Part shown: positions 1-12,500 of the stretch, one piece after another
How positions within the stretch are numbered: the first letter of the stretch is position 1
Layout of the letters: each line of letters opens with the position of its first letter
Origin: Penelope pileata
Taxonomy: Eukaryota > Chordata > Aves > Galliformes > Cracidae
Direction of reading: 5' to 3'
Length of the DNA stretch: 64,000 nucleotides
Assembly (NCBI GenBank): GCA_013396635.1
Contig: WBMW01001517.1
Location: 372,958 to 436,957, forward strand
Program-made: the position numbers and the translations under genes
Notes under the pieces: model-generated
Told to the model about the DNA's origin: nothing
The model's input: only the letters and a program-made list of their open reading frames with translations
The model's database searches: none

Positions 1-427
1 AACAGTGCAGTTGTAATGTGTCATTTTTACTGTAAAATCTGACCTTTTGAAACTCTCAGTATTGCCAAAAATTAAAAAAAAAAAAGTTTCTGCTAATATT
101 TCTTAAAATAAATTTTTCATTCAAAAAATGTATTGAAACAGTTCTTCAATACAACTTAGTTTTTGAACACTTCTTTTTATAAAAAAACATTTTAAGGCTG
201 TAATTCTATAACATTTTGCAACTGGAAACGTCACTGTGCACTTGCTTCTAGAGCACTTCACTATCCATAGAAAAACATTGACAGAAACGAATTCTTATCA
301 CTTTGGGATCTGTGCTGTCTCTAATGCTGTTAGCATACTTCCAAGCAGCATGTTATTGTTGTATGAAATTTTGTATTTAACCTGACATACTTAATATTTT
401 ATTTTAATGTAATTTTTTCTTTAACAG
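1..427 (+). other. ROCK1 intron (partial, 5' end outside the window)
   Basis: AT-rich intronic sequence that ends in a TTTAACAG acceptor before the first exon in the window. There is a short A-run near position 75. No exon, RNA gene or recognisable mobile element was seen in it. Confidence 0.8.
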
Positions 428-587
428 GAAAAGAGCAACATGGAAATAGATATGACATACAAATTCAAAGTTATGCAGCAGAACCTTGAACAAGAGGAAG
501 CTGAACATAAAGCCACAAAAGCACGATTAGCAGACAAAAATAAGATTTATGAATCTATAGAGGAAGCAAAATCTGAAGCCATGAAAG
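428..587 (+). CDS. ROCK1: ROCK1 coding exon, coiled coil (starts EKSNMEID)
   Basis: This 160-nt exon starts in phase 0 with EKSNMEID and ends after EAKSEAMK plus one base, followed by a GTATGT donor. It equals human residues about 648-700 and encodes coiled-coil heptads rich in K, E, Q and A (EQEEAEHKATKARLADK). Confidence 0.95.
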
Positions 588-3500
588 GTATGTATTTGAT
601 ATCATAGTTAGACTTAAGTATAAATCATAGAAAGTAGGTAGTAGAATCTTTTAATGGTAGTGGAAGTTTAGATGTAGTATTCTTTTTCTCAATTCCCTTG
701 TTTTAGGGCATTTTTAGGCAGTTTTAGTCTCCCTGGGTAAAAGATATTCTCTGTTGCCAACATCACTAATTTATTTTCTGTGCTACAATATTGGGAGCTA
801 GGGTATTCTTAAATTTATATTATTAATATTTTATATATATTATATTATTAAAACTGCTTCAGGGACATATCTGTGTCCCTCATCAGTGTGGTACCTCTTA
901 ATGTTTCTCTAAATAAAACGTGTCAGCAAGTTAGCAATTTAAATAGGTTACCAGATAGAGTTAGAAATAGTAAAGCCTTTGCTAGGCTTCCATAGTCACC
1001 ATGCGTATTCCAGTGTATCTACTAACAATTAAAATCTCTTAGAGAGAGGGATGATGAACAAACAATTTCAGAAGATGGCACTTACTTTTGAATTAAATTG
1101 CTTATTTTTATTGTAAGTAGTTAAAAAGCAACCTTCCAGTCACAGAGCATGAACAAAAATTTTGAGTTTAAAGGTGTTCCAAAAAAGCACAAATGATTCA
1201 GATGTGTCTTATGAGTCACTTGGTCTATTAGTTTCCTCTGCAGCTTCAACTCTTTAATTGATTTCAGATTATCGTAGTCAAAGCAGTGCTTTATATATAG
1301 ATACAAAATATTTCTTTAAGAAGAAAACCATTGTTTTATCCATCTCAAATGCTTTGAAAATGCCTGTAGGGAAATAGCTCTGAGGCAGAAATGCTTGAAA
1401 AGAATCCTCTGGAATGCTTTTTCACAGCTTACTGCGAAAATTTTAATGAATCACTTTTCAAAAATCTTTATCTTCAGTGTTAAAAGGACAAGCATGATAT
1501 ATATTCTTAATATAGGTAGACCTTCTTCCTCGCTTCCTTCACCCCCTGAAACTCCCTGGTTTACATTGACTGATTTGCAGACTGATCTTAAATCTCTTTC
1601 TTCACAGAAATGGAGAAGAAACTTCTGGAAGAGAGAGCTTTAAAGCAAAAAGTAGAAAATCGGTTATTAGAAGCTGAGAAGCAGCGCTCCATGTTGGATT
1701 GTGATCTCAAACAATCACAACAGAAAATAAATGAACTCCTTAGGCAAAAGGATAAACTAAATGAAGATGTAAGTGACAATGACAAAAGAAGTCTTGAAAA
1801 GTCTTGGAAGCTGGTTTTATATGTCTTTGTATTTTCCTTGTTAACACCATATTTAGGATGTTTGTAAATGTAAATGGGAGCAAGTTTTACTTCTCTGTTT
1901 TTGGAGCTTTAAAAAGTCAGCTTTATAGAGTGTGATTTCATTTTTCTAAAGTATTCCAGCATTATTGATATCAAAATTTTTCTTCTGGAATGTAAAATGA
2001 TAAGAGATTGACATGGGAGGATAGCTTATTTATTGTGTATGAATAACATTATTCAGGAAACAGATTTGTGTATCAAAAGATGCGTGCGTGTTGTACAAGA
2101 ATGTATGTGTAGAAAGAGTCAATAACAGACACTGCTTAAATGTTACTTCCTGCTGTAGATCCGTAAACCTCATGTTTCTGTTTATTTTTTAGGTAAAAAA
2201 CCTGACTTTAAAAATAGAGCAAGAAACACAAAAGCGTTGTCTTACTCAGAATGACCTCAAGATGCAAACACAGCAGGTCAACTCCTTAAAAATGTCAGAG
2301 AAGCAGCTGAAACAGGAGAATAACCATCTTCAGGAAATCAAATTAAGTCTGGAAAAACAAAATAATGAACTCCGCAAGTAAGCAGAGTTGCTCTATCTTA
2401 CTTTTTTTTTTTAGAGTAATGCTGCTTTGTAGTTCTCTTAAAAGCTGAGAGCCACATTGATCTTGAAGTCTTGTGCACAGAATGCAGTATTCTCCAGTGC
2501 AAAACTTAATTGCTATTTAAAATAATTTGTAGCGACTCTAGCTGAGTTCTAGGGATTCAGCAATGCATAGATTTACAGTAGAAAACGTTTGCTGCCCTAA
2601 AATAAGAAAAGAAAGCGTAGAAGAAAGAGGGGAGAAGGGAAGAACACAATAGTGAGAGGAGTTAAGAGACATGTTTAGCAGAATGCTTAGGTGATTGATT
2701 GCTTGATTGATTTATTGCAAAAAAAAGAAAATTACTGGCATTCTCAGTTTAGGATTATTAGAGTTGATTATTAGGTTGTAAGAAGTTGCCAGTAATGCTA
2801 GTAAAGAGCTGTAAAGTGTAACCACAGGAAATATCCTGTACTAAGGGTGTTTAATAAGCCTCTTAGGCCTTCAGATAGGAGTTGTGTTTAAATGCTAGCA
2901 ATTCTTCAAGTTCTTAAAAGCAATCATTGCCACTGAAAACAAATTTTTAAAACATTTTACACAAAGAACATTCTTGTGACTGGAAAAAATCAAATTTAGG
3001 ATGTAGAGAATGTGTATCTTATTCTTTGCTCTTCTGCAGCTTCTGATGCTTTATGTTATGATTTGTCTTTTCTGTGAGTGAAATGGAGTTACTCACATAA
3101 GAAGTTGAATGTGACGATTGCTGTAACAAATTAATGGCAGAAATCTTTTCTGCTGCATTACTGTTCTTTGATATGTGACTAAGTGACTCTCTGAGTTGTT
3201 CTAATAGATGAATTCAAGAAATGGTGCCTGACAAAGAATGCAGACATTCTCAGAGACTGAGCTCTAGCAAACAAGAAACCCAAAACAGTCTGTCAGATCA
3301 GTGATGTTTTAAGTGGAAATAAGATTGTCAGTGACTGTTTGCTTTATGAGTGACACTGTTGTAGCTAGTATGTTAACAGTATTGAACTGACGAACCCTCG
3401 GATTGAACTGCAGGATATAAAGAACGTGAATGCAGGCATTTCTGATGACTTATTTGGAATGTCTTCATATCTTTTCTGTGATGTATTTTATTCCTTTCTA

Positions 3501-6500
3501 GGGAACGTCAAGATGCAGATGGACAAATGAAAGAGCTTCAAGACCAACTTGAAGCTGAACAGTATTTTTCGGTATGTTTTGTACTTCTTTACTTATTAGG
3601 TATAATGTTAGCTTTTCTTCTTCCTTTCAGCCATGAAATGTTTCATAATCTAAAGCTAATTCTTATTCTCACGTCTGTCTTCAGTCTTGACTGCAGCCCT
3701 ATTACCACTCCTTGCTCTTCATCTCTGAGCAATGTGAAAGGGATCATATTAAGAAATGTATGATCTTTGAAAGGGAGTCCCAAGCACAGTTTAGGGGAAG
3801 GAAGGAGGTGAGCAGCTCATTCCCTCTGTTCCACGATGTAAATAGTTTTCTGCACGTTCCAAGCCTTTTACATTCCACATCTGGTCCAGGAAGCATGAAG
3901 GTGTATTCTCAGAATTATGTGGCATTACCAAACACATGCATTTAAGGCTTTGAAGGAATTTTCTGCATTATAACCAAGCTTGGCAGAGACGCATGGAGAG
4001 TTTTTGCTTCAGTGTGATAGGCACAATAGAGTAAATAAGTATTGTTAAGAAATAATCACTAAAGTATGAAGGTTAACTTACACAGCCAGTCATAGTACAG
4101 ATAAGGGCCAAAGGACTTACTTGAGAATTAAAGGAAACTTACCCTTTTGCTGTGGTTTTTATGTCAGTGAGGAGGATGACTAGCTGGTCAAAAAGCTGTA
4201 CATGTCAAAGAAGAGAAAAAAGGGAGGGTTGAACTCAGTTTACTGTTGTGGATGAGCCAGAGAGAGAACCCTGAGAGAGTTCATCTTGAAAGCCCTGCAC
4301 TAAATTCACTGGCAGTTCTCTATCACTTTCCCTGTATTCAGCCATTCTTAGTGTACAGAGCCGTGTAATTTTTCTTTAATTTCCTCTACAGCTCTAGGTT
4401 TTTATCCATTTCACAAAAATGTAAATTTCAAATATTTCCATAATGTATTTTTCTCTTCCTCCTTTATGTCTTTTTCCTCCTGGGCTGTTATGTTGTTTTC
4501 ATGCATTTGTATGGTTAAAATTCAAGCTCCACCTAATCTATCGCTGACAAGGTTTTAAAATAGTAAAGAAAATTCACATTGTGAGTCTTACAGTATATTT
4601 ACAAATTTATTGAGTTTTATCTCATAGATCTATCCATTCACAAATACACTGAATGGTTTTGTTTTTTTCAAAGACAGGGTTGTTTGTTTAAACAAAAATT
4701 ACAAACGACAAAAAACTGAACCAAGACATACTTGGGGATGATGATGACCTTTGATGACCTTTACTTACATTAGAGAAGGCTCTGGACAGTTACGCTTGAA
4801 CTGTCTGTGTGATTAAAGAACTGCATACCATGTCATCTTGTATCATTTTTTGTTTGGCTTCAAACTAGATGATGTAAGTCACGTCCTTTTCTTTCTACTT
4901 TAAATTCTAGACTCTGTATAAGACGCAAGTTCGAGAACTTAAAGAAGAATGTGAGGAAAAGACCAAACTTTGTAAAGAAATGCAGCCAAAAATACAGGAG
5001 TTACAGGATGAGAGGTAGGTTTTACTAGTTGTGCTGTTAATGCATAGGTTAGGATAGCTTTTTGTTATTTTTCTTCAAGTGGTGTTTGGTGGTGTGTTTT
5101 TTTGTTTGTTTTGTTTCAAGTAACCTCCCATTTTTTTGAGTTAACAGTACGTATCAATAATTTGCAGAGATTCCTTGGCAGCTCAGCTGGAGATTACTTT
5201 GACAAAAGCAGATTCAGAACAACTTGCGCGTTCCATTGCTGAAGAACAATACTCCGATTTGGAGAAAGAGAAGATTATGAAAGAACTGGAGATAAAAGAG
5301 ATGATGGCTCGGCATAAACAGGAGCTTACTGAGAAAGATGCCACCATAGCATCTGTGAGTAATATGCATCATTATTTTGGTAGCATTTTAAATGGCCTTG
5401 AGTTTCATTTGCAGTTTGAGTTATCCATTGTTATTTAGCATAGTTAAATGTAAGTGATATGCAACTATACCTGTTTTTGAAAAATATTTAATTTCTGTGA
5501 ATTAACTAATTTTAAAAAAAAGAACAAGTCTCATATCCTGTTTCTTCCATGTATCTCTCTGATCACTGTCTTCTATGCCCCTATGCTAGTACTCGTATAC
5601 TTGTCCTGGTTTCTCTCCGAAGCATTTCCTTCTATGCCATAATGTGCCGTATGTTCTTAGTTACATAGGCACGCGTACTTTTTTTTTTGTAGTTGGAGGA
5701 AGCAAACAGAACACTAACTAGTGATGTGGCTAATCTTGCTAATGAGAAAGAAGAACTAAACAACAAACTGAAGGAAGTACAAGAACGTATGTATTCCCTG
5801 AACCAAATGTAATTTATTATGCATACAGTTTAGTTTTCTGAAAGTACTGTTTTCTTTTGTAATGAGCTTTCATTGATTTTTTTTCTTTCTTTGTTTAAAT
5901 TACCTCGTTACAGAAATTACAAAGCTAAAAGAAGAAGAAGCAAATATAGGAAATATTAAAGCACAATTTGAAAAACAGTTGTTGAATGAAAGAACACTGA
6001 AAACCCAGGTAAGCAAACGTATCTAAATGAACGAAGAGATACAGTGTTCATGAATTAATTTTTAGTAGAGGAGTTAGCACTTCATTCTTTTCCCGCTGAA
6101 GCAAAATATATTGAATCTTTTTTTTGCCTCTTCTAAGTAGACTTTCAGTGTAGTGAAACTGCGTCCTCATCTTTTATCCTAGAGGAACTCCTAATCTTGA
6201 TGCAGTCCACCAACATAAGTCTTGATTTCAGTCAAATGAATTTTACTGTTTTCCTCTTGATTTATATTCGTCTGTAATTAGCGTAAAACATTACATTTCT
6301 GATTTCGGTATCAAGTGTTTTTAACAGCATGTGGCATTTTAATCCTCTAGCTAACGGAAACTGAAGAGAATATTTAAATGAATGGAAGTCTTCTAAAGAA
6401 TTGTTTGTTTGAAGTGAAGATGGCATCATTACCTTTGCTCTGTTTTTGACTGATGCATTCAATTAAAGCAACTTTGTGCTGCCAGATATGCAGAGGTCTT

Positions 6501-9500
6501 AGCTCACAGTTAGATTAAAAGTGCCTGGTCATGGGTGGGAGAGAAGACTCTTTGCAGTGTAGCTCAGTGTCCTTATTTGTGTGTTTTTTTTCTTCTTTTC
6601 CTCCCATGTGAAGGCTGTGAATAAACTGGCTGAGATCATGAATCGGAAAGGTCCAGTCAAACGTGGAGCTGACACTGATGTACGGCGGAAGGAAAAGGAA
6701 AATAGGAAGCTGCATATGGAACTGAAATCTGAACGAGAGAAGTTAACACAAATGATGATCAAGTACCAGAAAGAAATCAATGAAATGCAAGCAGTAAGAT
6801 CCTCTTTGCAAATATAAACATTGATAACATTTTCTGTAATACTTATTGAATTCATGCAGGCTTTTCAGGTAGTGTACACAGTCTCTATTCCTGAATTTCC
6901 TGTATCTAAAGAAAGATGCAGTATATATATTGAGACTGGCTGCTAAGTCTCCATAATTTCCTATTTACATTTTCTTTGAGTAACTGAATATCGTGACAGT
7001 AGGAAACCTTTTCTTTTATCCTTCCAGCAAATAGCAGAAGAGAGTCAGATACGAATTGAACTCCAGATGACTCTGGACAGCAAAGACAGTGACATTGAAC
7101 AGCTTCGTTCTCAACTACAGTCGTTGCACATTGGTCTAGACAACAGTAGCATAGGCAGTGGACCTGGAGATGCGGAAGCAGATGATGGATTCCCTGGTAT
7201 GCTATTCTTGTTAATATTTCTGCATTAATTGGTTTTGTATTTGTTTTACCATGCAAGCTGAAGTGTTAAACTAACCCTCTGATGTTTCTGGGACTTTTAT
7301 CTTCATGTGTTTCTATGATCTGATCAATGCTGTGATAGGGTTCACCATACACATACTAACTACATCTATTTGTAATCATACTTAATTCTAAAATGTATTT
7401 AAAGACATTTCTTTAAAAAATTGTCTCACATTGAAACTAATTATTTTTTTCATCTATATTGTAGTGGTTAATTTGCAATTATTGCGTTATGCGATTAAAA
7501 GTAAAACTAATACTCTCTCAGAGATTCTGTTTTGACTTCACTTCTACCTTTTTCCTCCTTTATTCTTTACGTTTAGTCCACATCACTCAATCCCACACTA
7601 TGGAATCCATGTCTTTTACCTACCAGCACTCTTCCACCTCTGTCAGTATTGCCACTAAGCCTTCCAGTTCTCGCATGCTTCTCGATTCTGATTCTGATTC
7701 TGACTCAGAAGAAGAACCTTTATCTTGTTCTCACAGCCCTACAGAAGTTGATAGCACAGGTGACATCCCTGAGAAATGCTTGGTGTTGTCTTTATTGTGC
7801 CCTTTTCTCTATTTCAAGACTAACATTATTAATACATGATAAAAAAAAAAAAAAATTGGCAGTAAACATTGCAAACAAAGACATGAAAAAATTTGCATGA
7901 AATAATTAGTTTTATCTAAAAGTTTATGGATGCTTCCTGGCATTTATAAATCACCATTTTCATTAAAGCATTGAATAAATTCTTATTCCTTGTCTTGTTC
8001 TGTAAGAAGGTTCTACCCAGTATCTACAGCTATCTGAATGACCATAAGATACTGGGTACCAAAAAGTCAAATCTTTGTGTTTCAGTGACATGTTGAGATA
8101 TCTCACTCCTCACAATGTCAATGTATGTTATTTGTTCATAGAAATTCAATCTTCCGAGTATTACCCTTTTTTTTGCCTTACATTAAATCTTACATTTGAT
8201 TCTTTTATGGTAAGGCAAGTTATTTATATTTGCTTTTCCAGATGCATAAAGAATATAATGAATTATATGGCTCTGTTAAAACAGAGCTTTGTTTTATTAA
8301 TTCTGTATTTGTTCTATATGACTACACTGTCTTGAAAACTTCTGCTTAATGTTAATGTCAGAGATGGGATTTTTTTAATTACATTCAAATTTCTGTTTTT
8401 CACTTAAAGCTCTTCTAAAGTGTGAATGAATACTTTTCAATCAAAGGCAGAACTTGTTTTGGAATATTGACATTATTTCCTCAATCTAGAGTAAAGCATA
8501 ATGCATTTCCTCTACTTTCTCCATTCTCTCTTTATTGGTATGAGGACTCTGCTAAAAGAATCATTAAGTATTTGTATAATTTTTCTCTGTTAGCTGCTGC
8601 TGTGGTATATGCATGGTTTTAGTTTGTTCTGAAGTAAAATCATATCTAACTAGGACTATTTGCTAACATACTTAGAGCAGATTGGAGATTTGATGTTGAT
8701 TTTTTCCTCCTAGTGCTAACAATGCGTACTTTAAAGATGGGAGTATTTTTCAAGTCTCTAGATATAACAAAAATTCTATGAATATCTAATAGTTATTTGT
8801 TAACCTATAGTAAATACGGGCACAAGTCTGCAAATGCCATTTAATGAGAAGAAGATAGCTTTTGCAGTTTTGGGCATGTCCTTCCATGGTTTTGTATTTG
8901 TTAGTATTAAAGGCTTCAGAATTTTTGACTCGGAGAGGGAAGGGGAAAACTTCCCATGGTGGATCAAAATTCTTGCATAAAGTGGAACTATAAAAAGCAG
9001 TGTCAAATGCTGCAAGTTACTTTGTATTACCAAACATAAGGGAAGTCTGGTCCTGACAAGCTTTTGGTTACTACTGAAATGTGTATAGCAAACAACAGTT
9101 GAGGGGTTAATACTGTTGATAGATTTCATCTGACTAATGTGATGGTGTAATGTAAAATACCACAACTGTATGAAAGGGCAGTTGTATTTAGGCAAGGCCT
9201 GGGGTTTAGCCAAAAAATATTTATTTTGGATTAGAAAGATTTAGGCAGAATTAGAAAAGTAGAAAAATTCATAGCACAAAAAATATGAATTAGAACATAA
9301 GTCTTTTGAATTTTTACCTAGAGCATAGGACATAGTTCTATTGGTGGTAGTACTTTGCTCTGTTATCTTTTGAATAGAACTGAATGTTGTGTGATCTATA
9401 CTAATATCTTCAATGTTCTTCTAAGCGGTAAAGCTTGATAGACTTTTTTAAAGTCTTTAAAAATAATAATGACTATGGGAATGTGTGTGATACAGCTGCA

Positions 9501-12500
9501 AGTTTGCTCTTCCTCTTCTTCCTCATACCTACTAGTTTTTTGTAATCATAGTGTTTGTTATTGCTGTATTCAGGAATACACTATTTAATTTATTTCTGAA
9601 AATTTAATATGATAAGCTTTGCAAGACATATGTTCTCATGTTTGCTCTGTTGCTCTTTTATTGATCTTCAGTACTTATTTTTAACTGCACAGTAGTGTCA
9701 AAAATAACGGTTTATGAATATGTTCTGTAATAAATGAGGGTTTTGTTTTTTCAGAATCAAGATTGGAAGGCTGGCTATCACTACCTGTTCGAAATAACAC
9801 TAAAAAATTTGGATGGGTTAAAAAGGTAACAATAATAATAGTAAAAATAAAAAGGAATTCTTACTGTTTCATGTGTAGTCTAGATTTTACATTCACTGCA
9901 GATTGTCAGCACTTTCGTATTTCTTTGATACATGTTCTTGCAATTACTTACATGTATAATGCACATAAGCTTATATAGCTGTGTCTGAGAGAAACAGGGG
10001 TTGGACCAGATAATCTTCAGTAGTCCCTTCCAACCTCAACTGTTCTCTCAATCTGTAATTCTATTAAAACATTTGTAATAGGTTAAGGCACTTTTTTGTC
10101 CTCCCAGAAGTGAAAACAGCCATTTATGATCTTCAGACATGTGTATGTTCTCAGTAGCATCATGTAGCTAGAACTTAACATAGTCTGGAAGCAGATGTTC
10201 TTCACAAATACTTAATTTAGGAGATAAAACTAATGGCTGCACATCTGCTGTGTGCAACCCACACTTGTTGAGTGCTTTTCAATAGCCTCTTCAGTGGGTC
10301 TTTACTGAGGAAGAATAACCCATACAGTGTTATACCAGTTTGCTTACTGCTCAGTCATACTGTTCATTCTAGACAAAGCTCTAGAAATTTGAGGTCTTAT
10401 AGATCCCTAGCTGTTCTCTAAAAAATGGTAGCAGCGCTGGTAAATTGAAGTGATCTTTGTAAGTATGACACCTGTTAGTTGTGAGCTGCACATGTAAAAT
10501 AGTTATCATAAAATGATAATTATTCTTATTATTGATCCAAGAGAAAATTAAATCTGTAAAATAGAAATTAAAAGGTTTTATGTTAATCTCTCCCTGACTT
10601 TCATTTTTTATCTCCTCATAGATACTTGCATCTGTTTAAATATCAATTAATCTGATAACATAAACTAATCCATCAGGTAGTAAGAATTTTGTTTGCAGTG
10701 CAGTTAATTTACTGGCAAATAGCGGACTCAGAATACAGTACTACTGTTGTCCTTTTAGCTACCATTTAATAAAACTATAGAGAAATAATGCTGCAACATG
10801 TTTGATGTGATCAGTTGGATTAAAATGTGTATTTTATCTTTTTCTGCCTCCTAACAGTATGTAATTGTAAGCAGTAAGAAAATCCTGTTCTATGACAGCG
10901 AACAAGATAAAGAGCAATCAAATCCTTATATGGTATTAGACATAGAGTAAGTATTCTCTTGCAAGATTGCTTCCTCTGATTTGCAGGTGAACTTTGTCAG
11001 AAGGACTTTGACAAGAGGCATTTTAGAAAGATCCAGTCTTGGAGCATAGTGTCAAATGGAGCATACTTCTACAGTTAGCTCTGCTGAGATGTGTGTTAGC
11101 CCACACAGAGCACTAAACTGGCCTAACTGAACTGCTTCCACTAGCTGAGCTAGACCTACCTCACACACACTGTAGCAAGCAACGTTAAGAAATCTGTAGC
11201 TGAGAGGCTATGATTTTCTGTTTGTGCATTTTCACTTACGACACATGCTTATAGGTGGGTTGTGTAATTAATTTATTTCCTTAACTAATACAGATTGTGT
11301 GGGTATTCGAAGGTTGGAGCGTGGGCACAGGATTGTGTTAGAAAGCTCCCAGCAATCACTGGAGTCACATGATGTCAATTTTTTAGTGCTGTCAGTTTTT
11401 TCATAAATATAGCTTTATACTTGTGACTAGTTTTTATTTAGGGCTTGGAAATTCATGTGCAGGACTGAAAGACAGGATTATCATTTCGGTAACATTAATT
11501 TTTGTCTTTATTGAAATAATTTCCTATAGCAAACTCTTCCATGTCCGACCAGTCACTCAGACTGATGTGTACAGAGCAGATGCCAAGGAAATTCCAAGGA
11601 TATTCCAGGTATTCGATAATAAATTAACTTTTCTAGTGTAACAAACATGGTACATCATACTGACAAAAATATTTCCCTAACTTACTTTGTCCAATTGAAG
11701 TATTTACTACAAAATTGTTGAAAATATTCATTCCAGTATAATTCCTCAGTCTTTCTAATGCAGGAATTACTCTGAATATGTGTTTGTTGTATAGGATTAC
11801 TGAGATTGTTTTGCCTTAATTCTAGATTCTATATGCTAATGAAGGAGAGAGCAAAAAGGAACAGGAATTTCCTGTGGAGCCTATGGGAGAGAAGTCAAAT
11901 TACATTTGTCACAAAGGACATGAGTTTATACCTACTCTTTATCACTTTCCAACCAATTGTGAAGCTTGTATGAAGCCGCTTTGGCATATGTTTAAGCCTC
12001 CTCCTGCTCTAGAATGTCGCCGTTGCCATATCAAATGTCACAAAGATCATATGGATAAAAAAGAAGAGATTATAGCACCTTGCAAAGGTAATTAGCAGAT
12101 ATTTGAAAATGTGTATAGCTGCTGGGCTCAGAAGGCATGCTAATAGATCACAGGATCCTAGTCTGACACCAGCTGAAACAGGTGGGTTTTTCTTTTATGA
12201 ATATGTAGCTGTCAAGCTTTCTAAAGTTGTCTACAAGAGGATCACCTCACTGCTGTGAGTAAATGTCATGTTGCTAAATAGGTACATACCTGCTGTGTTG
12301 TCAGCATCATACAGGAAAGCATGGTAAAGCACAGTTGTTGTAAGACTGCTTGCACTGTTGTGCAGCATTGCTATGTGAAGCAGTGGTGTTAGGGAGCCTT
12401 AGGAAGTGGATGATATTCAGTGAAGTGTACTCCATGGTTACTAGTGCTCAGGTATGCCTCTGTGTTCCTTCTCCTTTATTTTTTTAACATGCGAGTGTGT

